Source: Hyphomicrobiales bacterium
GTDB taxonomy: Bacteria; Pseudomonadota; Alphaproteobacteria; Rhizobiales; Phreatobacteraceae
Length of the DNA stretch: 64,000 nt
Direction: 5' to 3'
Assembly: GCA_017304475.1 (NCBI GenBank)
Contig: JAFKKV010000018.1
Coordinates: forward strand, 186,001 to 250,000
This document shows positions 10,696 through 18,765 of the stretch, piece by piece. A program made the translations under genes and the position numbers. How positions within the stretch are numbered: the first letter of the stretch is position 1; each line of letters begins with the position of its first letter. The notes under the pieces are model-generated. The model was not told the origin of the DNA, did no database searches, and saw only the letters and a program-made list of their open reading frames with translations.

Positions 10696-12102
10696 ATGAC
10701 CGCATCCGCCAGAACCCGTCCGACCGCAGATGTGCTGAGCGCCGTCACCGCGGAATTGCAGGCTCTGTTCGGCAACCGCGCGGTGACCTCGGAGGCGGTG
10801 CGCCAGCAGCATGGTCATACGCTCACCTTCATCCCCAACCAGCCGCCCGACATCGTGGTCTTTCCCGAAACGGTCGAGGACTGCGTCGCTGTTATGAAGC
10901 TTGCCGCCAGGCATGACGTGCCGGTCATCCCCTTCGGCACGGGCTCGTCTCTGGAAGGCCATGTCAACGCGCCCCATGGCGGGATTTCCGTCGATACCTC
11001 GCTGATGAAGGCGATCATCGAGGTCCATGCCGAGGATCTCGACGTGGTGGTCGAGCCCGGCGTCACCCGCAAGCAGCTCAACGAATATCTGCGCGACATG
11101 GGCCTGTTCTTCCCGATCGACCCGGGCGCCGATGCCTCCATCGGTGGCATGGCCTCGACCCGCGCCTCAGGCACCAATGCGGTGCGCTACGGCACGATGA
11201 AGGAGAATGTCATCGCGCTGGAAGTGGTGCTGCCGAACGGCGAGGTGATCGAGACGGCGCGGCGCGCCAAGAAGAGCTCGGCGGGCTATGATCTCACCCA
11301 CCTGTTCGTCGGCTCCGAGGGCACGCTCGGCCTGATCACCAAGATCACCCTCAAGCTGCACGGCATTCCCGAGGCGATTTCGGCGGCCGTCTGCTCGTTC
11401 CCGACGGTGAAGGCGGCGGCCGACACCACGATTGCGGCGATCCAGAGCGGCATTCCCATGGCGCGCATCGAGCTGCTCGACGAGGTTCAGGTCAAGGCGG
11501 TCAACACCTATTCCAAACTGTCGCTGCCCGAGAGCCCGCTGCTGCTGCTCGAATTCCACGGCACCGATGCCGGCGTCGCCGAGCAGGTCGAGCGGTTCCG
11601 GGCGATTGCCGACGATTTCGGCGGCGGCAATTTCGAATGGGCCGTCAAGGCCGAGGATCGCAGCCGGCTCTGGCAGGCGCGCCACGATGCCTATTGGGCG
11701 GCGCTGGCGCTCCGCCCCGGCACCAAGAGCCAGTCTTCCGATGTCTGCGTGCCGCTGTCCCGGCTCGCCGAATGTATCGACGCGACCAAGAAGGACATTG
11801 TCGAGACCGGCCTGGTCGCCCCCATCGTCGGCCATGTCGGCGACGGCAATTTCCACGTCCTGCCGCTGATGGACGAGACCGATCCGGCCGACGTCGCGCG
11901 CGTCACCGCCTTCATGGGCCGGATCGTCGAGCGGGCGCTGGCCATGGGCGGCACCTGCACCGGCGAGCATGGTGTCGGCCAGGGCAAGATGAAATATCTC
12001 AAGGCGGAACATGGCGCCGCCGCGCTGGCGCTGATGGGCGCCCTAAAACATGCGGTCGATCCGGCCGGCATCATGAATCCCGGCAAGATCGTCGCCGGCT
12101 GA
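10696..12102 (+). CDS. FAD-linked oxidoreductase, D-lactate dehydrogenase (cytochrome)/GlcD-like
   Basis: A 468-residue flavoprotein of the VAO/PCMH fold. The FAD-binding part contains PVIPFGTGSSLEGHV (positions ~74-88) and GADASIGGMASTRASGTNAVRYG. The C-terminal cap ends with GEHGVGQGKMKYL and the family-typical HAVDPAGIMNPGKI. The closest match by eye is LDHD-type D-lactate dehydrogenase; glycolate or D-2-hydroxyglutarate oxidase activity cannot be excluded. No glcE or glcF partner lies next to it, which argues for the single-subunit D-2-hydroxyacid dehydrogenase type. A 13-bp hairpin at 12125-12155 closes the unit. Confidence 0.9.
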   Translation: MTASARTRPTADVLSAVTAELQALFGNRAVTSEAVRQQHGHTLTFIPNQPPDIVVFPETVEDCVAVMKLAARHDVPVIPFGTGSSLEGHVNAPHGGISVDTSLMKAIIEVHAEDLDVVVEPGVTRKQLNEYLRDMGLFFPIDPGADASIGGMASTRASGTNAVRYGTMKENVIALEVVLPNGEVIETARRAKKSSAGYDLTHLFVGSEGTLGLITKITLKLHGIPEAISAAVCSFPTVKAAADTTIAAIQSGIPMARIELLDEVQVKAVNTYSKLSLPESPLLLLEFHGTDAGVAEQVERFRAIADDFGGGNFEWAVKAEDRSRLWQARHDAYWAALALRPGTKSQSSDVCVPLSRLAECIDATKKDIVETGLVAPIVGHVGDGNFHVLPLMDETDPADVARVTAFMGRIVERALAMGGTCTGEHGVGQGKMKYLKAEHGAAALALMGALKHAVDPAGIMNPGKIVAG

Positions 12103-12124
12103 TCCGGTTTGTCCGAAACGACAT

Positions 12125-12155
12125 CGGCACGCGGGCCATGCCGGCCCGCGTGCCG
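12125..12155. terminator. Bidirectional terminator-like hairpin between convergent genes
   Basis: A perfect 13-bp GC-rich stem (12125-12137 with 12143-12155) has a 5-nt loop. It lies 23 bases after the flavoprotein stop and 22 before the end of the leftward small gene. A T-tract is weak on both strands. Confidence 0.65.
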
Positions 12156-12177
12156 AAGGTTTGCCTTGGCGGCAGGC

Positions 12178-12483
12178 TCAGAAGGTGCAGCCCATGGGCG
12201 CCATGGCCTGCTTCATCTGCTCGGCCTGCATGGTGCAGGCCTGCTGCAACTGCGCGCGCGTCTGCGGGTTGGCGGCCAGCGCCTTCCACTGGGTGCGCAT
12301 CTGGGCGATCTGCTGGGTGAGGGTGGCGCGCTGCTCGGCCGGGGCCCTGGTGGTCACGCAGGTTTCATAGCTGGTGATGAAACGGTCGCATTCGGGCACT
12401 CCGACTTCATCGGCGGCGCGCGCGGAACCATTGGAAAAGACAACGAGACCGGCCACGAGGCCAAGAACAATACGGGAGATCAT
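12178..12483 (-). CDS. Small secreted Cys-containing protein, copy 1
   Basis: A 101-residue protein with a Sec signal peptide (cleavage near ARA-AD at 23-25). The mature part reads GVPECDRFITSYETCV, then NPQTRAQLQQAC and a C-terminal GCTF, giving four conserved cysteines. It is a close paralogue of the gene at 15033-15341: about half the residues agree, including all four Cys and the C-terminus. The pattern is periplasmic and helical; function unknown. A 10-bp inverted repeat (12511-12560) lies in its probable leader. Confidence 0.8.
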   Translation of the reverse strand: MISRIVLGLVAGLVVFSNGSARAADEVGVPECDRFITSYETCVTTRAPAEQRATLTQQIAQMRTQWKALAANPQTRAQLQQACTMQAEQMKQAMAPMGCTF

Positions 12484-12510
12484 GGGGGATTGCTCCAGAT
12501 AAGGATTGTC

Positions 12511-12560
12511 ACGGCGAAGGTTAGATTAAAATGATTTCAAAAAGTCGGGCCCTTCGCCGT
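12511..12560. other. 10-bp inverted repeat upstream of small secreted protein
   Basis: ACGGCGAAGG (12511-12520) and CCTTCGCCGT (12551-12560) are exact reverse complements 30 bases apart, 28 bases upstream of the leftward gene. It may form a leader hairpin. Function not known. Confidence 0.4.
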
Positions 12561-12737
12561 CGTTGATGACGGTATGATGATCTTCTCCTGCGTCGTCATT
12601 CACGCAGGCAGAACGTCATTCTCCCTGATGACTTGTCCAGGAGAGAACGAATCCGTCGCGGCTGTTATGGCCGAGGAGCGATGACAAGGCAACGACGGGT
12701 TGCCGAGGGGACCTGGTGCGCGTGGCCCGGCCGCCTG

Positions 12738-13631
12738 CTAGAGCCGCTCGGCCTTCAGTTCCCTGGCCAGGAAATCGATGAACAGCCGGGTCTTGGCGAG
12801 CGGCAGCTTGCTCGCCGGCCACACCGCGTGGATCGGCGCTTTCGGCGGTTCGAAAGTGGTCAGGATGAGCTCGACCTCGCCGCGGTCGACCAGGTCGCGG
12901 ATTTGCCAGAGCGGGGTGAAGCCGATGCCGAGGCCGAGAGCCACGGCCTTGTAGGTCGCGGCGGTGCTGTCCGCCCGGAACCGCCCGGAGACCTTTACCG
13001 TCCTGGGCCGGCCGTCGACCTGGAATGGCCATTTGTCGGCGTCGCCGCCGGCATTGCGTACGATGCAGCAATGCCGGGCGAGCGCGTCCGGATGTTCCGG
13101 CCGGCCGAAGCGGGCGAAATAGGACGGAGCTCCGAAAGCGACGCGGCGCAGCGCGCCGAGGCGCTTCGCCATCAGGTCGGCATCGGGCAATTCGCCGATC
13201 CTGACCGCCAGATCCAGGCCTTCGTCCTGCAGGTCGGCAAAACGGTCGGACAGTTTCAGCGAGATTTCGATCGCCGGGTGCCGTTCCATGAAGGCGGCGA
13301 TGACGGGCACCAGCTGCGCCGGGCCGAATAGCACCGGCGCGCCGATCGTCAGGTGCCCCGATGGTTCGGCGCGCCGGCTGGCCGCCTCGCGCCTTGCCGC
13401 GGCGATCTCGTCGAAGGCCGGCCGCACCCGCCGATGAAAGGCGAGGCCGGCCTCGGTCGGTTGCGACTGCCGGGTGGTGCGCCGGATGAGTTCCACGCCG
13501 ACGCTCTGTTCCAGCGTCGCCAGGGCGCGGCTGACCGATTGCAGCGATCGGTCGAGCCGCCGCGCCGCGGCGGTCAGGCTGCCGGTTTCGACAATGGCCA
13601 GGAAGGCTTCGAGGTCGTCGATCTTGTCCAA
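12738..13631 (-). CDS. LysR-family transcriptional regulator
   Basis: The N-terminal winged helix-turn-helix reads DDLEAFLAIVETGSLTAAAR with RSLQSVSRALATLEQ as recognition helix. It is followed by the periplasmic-binding-like effector domain, giving ~297 residues. I choose the TTG at 13631 rather than 13667 because family homology starts there and because a palindromic operator (13651-13665) would otherwise lie inside the gene. It is divergent from the NmrA-like gene at 13765, the usual target arrangement for LysR. Effector unknown. Confidence 0.88.
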   Translation of the reverse strand: MDKIDDLEAFLAIVETGSLTAAARRLDRSLQSVSRALATLEQSVGVELIRRTTRQSQPTEAGLAFHRRVRPAFDEIAAARREAASRRAEPSGHLTIGAPVLFGPAQLVPVIAAFMERHPAIEISLKLSDRFADLQDEGLDLAVRIGELPDADLMAKRLGALRRVAFGAPSYFARFGRPEHPDALARHCCIVRNAGGDADKWPFQVDGRPRTVKVSGRFRADSTAATYKAVALGLGIGFTPLWQIRDLVDRGEVELILTTFEPPKAPIHAVWPASKLPLAKTRLFIDFLARELKAERL

Positions 13632-13650
13632 GAGGATAATCCCGAAATAC

Positions 13651-13665
13651 GAGAGAATTTCTCTC
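13651..13665. promoter_or_regulatory. Palindromic operator between lysR and NmrA-like gene
   Basis: GAGAGAA-T-TTCTCTC is a perfect 7-bp inverted repeat around one base, 20 bases upstream of the chosen lysR start. It is likely bound by the LysR protein or another repressor controlling the divergent pair. Confidence 0.5.
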
Positions 13666-13764
13666 AAACGTCAAGTCTAGTGCCGATTTTCGGAGGATGC
13701 CATCTCAGCGGCATGCGGCACGGCAGCCCGGAGGCCCGGTTGCCGCGAGCGAGGAGAGAGACCA

Positions 13765-14637
13765 ATGGCGACAGATCATCCGACCGTTCTGGTGGTGGGG
13801 GCGGCCGGCCGTTTCGCCGGCCTGGTGGTGCCGGAACTCGTTCGCCGCGGCGCCGTCGTCCGTGGCCTGGTGCGCGATGACAGCCAGGCCGCCCTGGCGC
13901 GCAGCCGCGGCGCGGCCGAGATCGCCATTGCCGATCTGCGTGACGAAAGGAGCCTGGACCGGGCGGCCGTCGGGGTCGACGGCGTCTTCCATATCGGACC
14001 GGCCTTCGTGCCCGACGAGAGCCGGATCGGGCTCAACATGGTGGCGGCCGCGGTGCGGGCCGGAGCCCGCCGCTTCGTGTTCTCGTCGGTGATCCAGCCG
14101 ACCTTCACCCGGCTCGCCAATCACGCCAGCAAGATCCCTGTGGAGGAGGCGCTGTTCGGGTCCGGGCTGCGCTACACGATCCTGCACCCGACCAATTTCA
14201 TGCAGAATATTGGCGCGGCCTGGCCGGCCGTCCTGGCCGATGGCGTCTTCGCCGAGCCGTTTCCGAAGACGGCCAGGGTGGCGCGGGTCGATTATCGTGA
14301 TGTCGCCGAGGTCGCGGCGATCGCCCTGACCGAGGATCGCCTGGCCTTCGGCTCCTTCGACCTCTGCGCCGACGGGATGCCGAACCGCGAGGACATCGTC
14401 GCGATCATGAGCGACGTGCTCGGCCGGCGGATCACGGCCGGCGAGCCGGATTTCGCGGAATGGGCGGCACGGGCCGGATTGCCCTATGACGCCGACCAGA
14501 AGCGGCTGCTGGCGCGTGTCCACGCCCATTACGCGGCCCATGGTTCGGGCGGCAACAGCCTGACGCTGCGTGCGGTTCTCGGGCGCGAGCCACGCTCGCT
14601 GCGCCGCTACATCGAAGAGCTTGCCGCGGGCGCCTGA
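13765..14637 (+). CDS. NmrA-like NAD(P)-binding atypical SDR
   Basis: A 290-residue Rossmann protein. The dinucleotide motif VVGAAGRFAGLVVPELVRRG (10-29) is a GxxGxxG-like loop. It then has VRGLVRD, DLRDERSLDRAAVGVDGVFHIGP, FVFSSVI and LRYTILHPTNFMQN, the pattern of NmrA/QOR2-type proteins. Such proteins act as quinone reductases or redox-sensing regulators. The start follows GAGGAGAGAGACC. It is divergent from a LysR gene that probably controls it, as in many quinone- or electrophile-responsive loci. Exact substrate unknown. Confidence 0.85.
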   Translation: MATDHPTVLVVGAAGRFAGLVVPELVRRGAVVRGLVRDDSQAALARSRGAAEIAIADLRDERSLDRAAVGVDGVFHIGPAFVPDESRIGLNMVAAAVRAGARRFVFSSVIQPTFTRLANHASKIPVEEALFGSGLRYTILHPTNFMQNIGAAWPAVLADGVFAEPFPKTARVARVDYRDVAEVAAIALTEDRLAFGSFDLCADGMPNREDIVAIMSDVLGRRITAGEPDFAEWAARAGLPYDADQKRLLARVHAHYAAHGSGGNSLTLRAVLGREPRSLRRYIEELAAGA

Positions 14638-14734
14638 CGCCACGCTTCACGCCGGGCCGCGGGCCCGGTCCATCCCTTCCCGCACGGCGCCCCGTCGATC
14701 GGTCGGGCCGCTGCCCTTGCTCACGGAGTTTCCG

Positions 14735-15010
14735 ATGACATCCTTTTCGCTCCCTGCCGGCGCCAGGCTTCCCGCCCGCTATGCCGCCGTCGTCATGCCC
14801 CTGATCCTCTCCGTCCTGATGTCGGCGGTGGTCTCGGGCATATCGACGCTCTGGAGCTTCGGCCTCGCCCGGGACGTGCTCGGGATCTGGCTCAAGGCCT
14901 GGCCCGTCTCCTGGCTGGTCGCCTTCCCGACCTTGATCGTCGTCCTGCCGGTCGTCCGCCGCATCGTCGCGGCGCTGGTTCAGCCACCGCCGGCGGGTCG
15001 CGGCGGCTGA
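14735..15010 (+). CDS. DUF2798 small inner-membrane protein
   Basis: A 91-residue protein with two transmembrane helices (about 18-40 and 52-74). The sequence PLILSVLMSAVVSGISTLW and WLKAWPVSWLVAFPTLIVVLP has the DUF2798 pattern. The ATG at 14735 follows CGGAG; an upstream open frame to 14570 reads into the previous gene and lacks family sequence. It may be in an operon with the NmrA-like gene (97-base gap). Function unknown. Confidence 0.82.
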   Translation: MTSFSLPAGARLPARYAAVVMPLILSVLMSAVVSGISTLWSFGLARDVLGIWLKAWPVSWLVAFPTLIVVLPVVRRIVAALVQPPPAGRGG

Positions 15011-15032
15011 CACCGGCCCGTGGCGCTGATCA

Positions 15033-15341
15033 CTACTGGAACGTGCAGCCGAAGGGCTCCAGTCCGCGCTGCATCTGGACGCCCTGGGTACGGCAGATCT
15101 GCTCGAGCTGCGCCCGCGTCTGCGGGTTTTCGGCAAGCGATTTCCAGCTTGCCCGCAGCTGCGCCACCTGCTGGGTGAAGGTTATGCGGTGGTCGGCCGG
15201 CACCTTGGTGGTGACGCAGGCCTCATAGCGGGTGATGAACTGGTCGCAATCGGGAATGCCGATCGTCTCGGCGGAACGTGCGATGCCTGAAAAGTGGACG
15301 ACCACGCCGAAAGCGAGCGCGAGGGCCAGACGGGATACCAT
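15033..15341 (-). CDS. Small secreted Cys-containing protein, copy 2
   Basis: A 102-residue protein. The ATG at 15341 has AGGAG nine bases upstream; the open frame to 15644 adds ~100 residues without any family character. It has a signal peptide (cleavage near ARSAE) and then IGIPDCDQFITRYEACVTTK, NPQTRAQLEQICR and GCTFQ. It is paralogous to 12178-12483, with the same four cysteines and the same length. The two copies lie on the same strand, 2.5 kb apart, with four unrelated genes' worth of DNA between them. Function unknown; periplasmic. Confidence 0.8.
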   Translation of the reverse strand: MVSRLALALAFGVVVHFSGIARSAETIGIPDCDQFITRYEACVTTKVPADHRITFTQQVAQLRASWKSLAENPQTRAQLEQICRTQGVQMQRGLEPFGCTFQ

Positions 15342-15709
15342 GCGGGCATTCTCCTGGAGCAGGCAATGATACTGCTGATTGCAGGGGGCCTTGCGGCGCC
15401 CCTGTCGATTGCCGGCGAAAATGCCCGCCGCGCATTTCCGCAGGATGTCGTCGCCGGCTTCTGCCCGGGGTCTTTGTTTCGTCCGGCGCGATTTGAGAAA
15501 CATTGGAAGCCTTGGCTCCACGGCCGCGACATGGCGGTGAAACGCAAGGTGAGCAGACAGGCGCCGCGCGCCCGAAGCGGGCTTGCGCCGGCACCGTCGC
15601 GCGTCGGCGTCCGGCCGGTGCGCGTGGTAGCGAAGGACCGACATTCTGTGGCATGCTCGCCGCGGTTTGCGGCAATCCGGGTCGCCACCACCGAGGTGGA
15701 GAAGATCAC
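15342..15709. other. Intergenic region upstream of the TRAP-binding-protein operon
   Basis: This 368-base gap separates divergent genes, so it must hold promoters for both. I see only the Shine-Dalgarno of each gene. Several open frames cross it in the plus direction, but none has a convincing start or recognisable sequence. Confidence 0.5.
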
Positions 15710-16729
15710 ATGGTCGACAGGCGCGAATGCAGCCGCCGCTCCGCGGCCCTGGCCATTCTCGCGTTCGGGCTCGCCCTCGCGGCGGTCCTGGTTCTGCCTG
15801 ATATCGTCTCGCCCGTTTTGGCGCGCGAGTTTCGCGTCGCCGATACCCAGGCTGCCGACTATCCGACCGTCCAGGCGCTCGAGCGCATGGGCCAGCTGAT
15901 CCGCGAGCGCACCCACGGCCGGCACAGCCTCCGGATCTTCCATTCGCGCCAGCTCGGCGAGGAAAAGGAGACGATCGAGCAGACCCGCATCGGCGCGATC
16001 GACATCAACCGCACCAATGTCGCGCCGCTCGCCAGCTTCATCCCCGAGGCCAATGTGCTGGCCCTGCCGTTTCTGTTCCGCTCGGTCGAACACCTGCACC
16101 GGGTGCTCGACGGACCGATCGGCGACGACATCCTCGCCCGTTTCGAGGCGCATGGCCTGGTCGGCCTGGCCTTCTACGATTCGGGCGCGCGCTCGATCTA
16201 CAATTCGGTGCGGCCGATCCTGAAGGTCGAGGACCTGAAGGGCCTGCGCATCCGGGTGCAGCAGTCCGACATGATGGTCGAGATGATGCGCGCGCTGGGG
16301 GCCGAGCCGGTGGCGCTGCCCTATGGCCAGGTCAATGTCGGGCTGTCGACCGGCCTGATCCAGGGGGCCGAGAACAATTGGCCGTCCTATGTCACGACCG
16401 ACCACTACCGGGCCGCGCGTTACCTGACCTTGACCGAGCACACGATGAGCCCGGAAGTGCTGGTCGTCTCCAAGCGCGTCTGGGAGACCCTGTCGGCCGA
16501 GGACAAGAGCATTTTCCGTGAGGCGGCGCGTGAATCGGCCCGCTCCATGCGCGAACAATGGCTTAAGCTGGAACGGACTTCGCGCCGCGAGGCCGAGATC
16601 GCCGGCGTCAACGTGGTGACCCTGGCCGATCGCAGTGGCTTCGAGCAGGCGGTCTCCGGCCTGGTCGAGCGCTTCGCCGGCGAACCGGGGCTGGCGGCGC
16701 TGGTCGAGCGGATCCGCCAGGCGCAATGA
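15710..16729 (+). CDS. TRAP-type solute-binding protein (DctP family), orphan
   Basis: A 339-residue periplasmic binding protein with an N-terminal signal segment (~17-40). The DctP core is clear: GRHSLRIFHSRQLGEEKETIEQTRIGAIDI, PEANVLALPFLFRS, LKGLRIRVQQSDMMVEMMRALGAEPVALPYGQVN, and the TRAP signature GLSTGLIQGAENNWPSY. No DctQ or DctM membrane subunit is adjacent. Its stop overlaps the ATG of a histidine kinase (ATGATGG), so the protein is probably the ligand sensor for that kinase rather than a transporter subunit. The frame extends to 15503, but the ATG at 15710 follows GGTGGAGA. The ligand is probably an organic acid, by family. Confidence 0.88.
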   Translation: MVDRRECSRRSAALAILAFGLALAAVLVLPDIVSPVLAREFRVADTQAADYPTVQALERMGQLIRERTHGRHSLRIFHSRQLGEEKETIEQTRIGAIDINRTNVAPLASFIPEANVLALPFLFRSVEHLHRVLDGPIGDDILARFEAHGLVGLAFYDSGARSIYNSVRPILKVEDLKGLRIRVQQSDMMVEMMRALGAEPVALPYGQVNVGLSTGLIQGAENNWPSYVTTDHYRAARYLTLTEHTMSPEVLVVSKRVWETLSAEDKSIFREAARESARSMREQWLKLERTSRREAEIAGVNVVTLADRSGFEQAVSGLVERFAGEPGLAALVERIRQAQ

Positions 16730-18765
16730 TGGATGCGACAACGGCAAGGCGGGTGGTCGTCCGTCCCGCCATCAGATCCCTTCGGGGGCGCCTGGATGCG
16801 GCCTCCCAGACACTCCGGCACATCCCGGTGCGCTGGCGCATCGCGACCGTCGTCATTCTCAACCTCGCCTTTATCGGCCTGCTGCTGCTCTTGATCGGCT
16901 CCGGCGCCGGCGCGATCCGCTCGGCCTGGAACGAATTGCAGGACGCCCGGCGCATCGATCGCCTGCTGGCCTCGATCGAGAATGAGGCCGGCCGCCTGCA
17001 AACCCTGATCCACCGCTACTTCGCCCTGCCCAATGACGTCGTGCTGAACGACATCGAGGCGCGCCGCAAGGCGCTGCTGGCCAAGCTCGCGCTGGAAAAG
17101 GAGATCGATCTCGCGCTGCAGAACCCGGCGCGCTCGGTCACCAGCGTCACCGAGCGCTTCATGCTCGGCTTCGACGAATTGCGCAGCGTGCGCGAGACCA
17201 TTTCGTCGATCTATGAAAACGAGATCCGCAAGCCGGCGAGCGAATTGTCCCAGCTCTATGCCGTGGTCGAGACCGCCATGAGCAATCGCGCCTCCCTGAT
17301 CGCGCCCTCGCTCGGCAAGTCGCGCGAGGCCTTCTCGATCTTCCTGGTGGCGATCAACGACTATTACCTGACCCAGTCGGTGACCGCCCAGCGCGAAGCC
17401 TCCTCCAGCATCGAGGTGATCCAGACGACGGCCCCGGTCATGATCGACTTGGCCGAGACCGAGTTTCAGAAGGCCGCGCTGCAGGCCCTGCGCGAGCGGA
17501 CCGACGCGCTGCGCGCCGGCTTCGGCCGCCTGGTCACCGTGCTCGGCATGCAGAACCGCTTGCTGCAGGTCGAGATCGACGGCAATCAGGCGGTCATGGC
17601 GACCGTCATCCAGGAGGTCGCTGAGCGCGTGCGCTCCCATGAGGACGCCGCGCAGGAGCGCCTCGACCGCACGCTGCGCTCGGTCTTCGTCCAGGCGGTC
17701 GGCGTCGCCGGCCTGTTCCTCCTGTTCGTCGCGGCGATCTGGACCCTGATCGCCCGCTCGATCCGGGTGCCGCTCGACGATCTCGCCGGCAGCATGGCCA
17801 ATATCGTGCGCGGCGACCTCGCCCGTCCGCCGGCCGGGTTGATGGCGGGCGACGATATCGGCCGCATGGCGCGCGCCGTCGAGGTGTTCCGCCAGAATGC
17901 CATCGAGAAGCAGCGCGCCGAGCAGGATCTGGTCGCCGCCAAGAACCGCGCCGAGACCGCGCTCGCCCATTTGCGCGAGACCCAGGACAGCCTGATCGAG
18001 GCGGAAAAGCTGGCGGCTCTCGGCGGCCTCGTCGCCGGCGTCGCCCATGAGGTCAACAATCCGATCGGCATCAGCCTGACGGTCGCCTCCACGCTCGCCC
18101 GCCGGATCGACGAGTTCGGCCGCGACGTCGAGCGCGGCGAGCTGCGCCGCTCGAAATTGACCGAATTCGTCGAGGGCAGCCGCGAGGCCGCCGGGCAATT
18201 GTCGATGAACCTGCAGCGCGCCGGCGAGATGGTGCAGGCCTTCAAGCAGGTGGCGGTCGACCGCAGCCATGCCGAGCGCCGCTCCTTCGATCTCGCGGAA
18301 GCGACCGACCAGATTGTCGCGAGCCTGCGGCCGACGCTGAAACGCGCGGCGGTCGAGCTCAACGTGTCGGTGCCGGAGGGCATCGTGCTGGACAGCTATC
18401 CCGGCCCCTATGGCCAGGTCGTCACCAATCTCTTCATCAATGCCCTGACCCACGCCTTTCCCGACGGGCGCAAGGGCACGTTCCGCATCGACGCCAGGCC
18501 CGCCGAGGGGGAAAGCGTGGTCCTGACCTTCCAGGACGACGGGGCCGGCATGACCGAGGCCGTGCAGCGCCAGGCCTTCGATCCCTTCTTCACCACGCGC
18601 CGCGGCGAAGGCGGCACGGGCCTCGGCCTGAACATCGTCTTCAACATCGTGACGCGCCGCCTGGGCGGCCGCATCACGCTCTCCTCGGTGCCCGATGGCG
18701 GCACCACCTTCCGTATCGTCCTGCCGCTGACCGCGCCGCAGGATCCCGCCGAACGCCCGGCCTGA
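16726..18765 (+). CDS. Transmembrane sensor histidine kinase (HAMP, HisKA, HATPase)
   Basis: A 679-residue kinase. TM1 is at ~39-60 and TM2 at ~322-343, enclosing a ~260-residue helical periplasmic domain (TorS-like in layout) that could dock a binding protein. HAMP follows (~344-396), then a coiled coil, H-box GVAHEVNNPIG with His441, N-box LFINALTHAF, and G boxes DDGAGM and GGTGLGLNIV. The start overlaps the DctP stop by four bases, and the stop overlaps the next start by one. Together with the binding protein this resembles the TorT-TorS type of ligand relay. Signal unknown. Confidence 0.9.
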   Translation: MMDATTARRVVVRPAIRSLRGRLDAASQTLRHIPVRWRIATVVILNLAFIGLLLLLIGSGAGAIRSAWNELQDARRIDRLLASIENEAGRLQTLIHRYFALPNDVVLNDIEARRKALLAKLALEKEIDLALQNPARSVTSVTERFMLGFDELRSVRETISSIYENEIRKPASELSQLYAVVETAMSNRASLIAPSLGKSREAFSIFLVAINDYYLTQSVTAQREASSSIEVIQTTAPVMIDLAETEFQKAALQALRERTDALRAGFGRLVTVLGMQNRLLQVEIDGNQAVMATVIQEVAERVRSHEDAAQERLDRTLRSVFVQAVGVAGLFLLFVAAIWTLIARSIRVPLDDLAGSMANIVRGDLARPPAGLMAGDDIGRMARAVEVFRQNAIEKQRAEQDLVAAKNRAETALAHLRETQDSLIEAEKLAALGGLVAGVAHEVNNPIGISLTVASTLARRIDEFGRDVERGELRRSKLTEFVEGSREAAGQLSMNLQRAGEMVQAFKQVAVDRSHAERRSFDLAEATDQIVASLRPTLKRAAVELNVSVPEGIVLDSYPGPYGQVVTNLFINALTHAFPDGRKGTFRIDARPAEGESVVLTFQDDGAGMTEAVQRQAFDPFFTTRRGEGGTGLGLNIVFNIVTRRLGGRITLSSVPDGGTTFRIVLPLTAPQDPAERPA

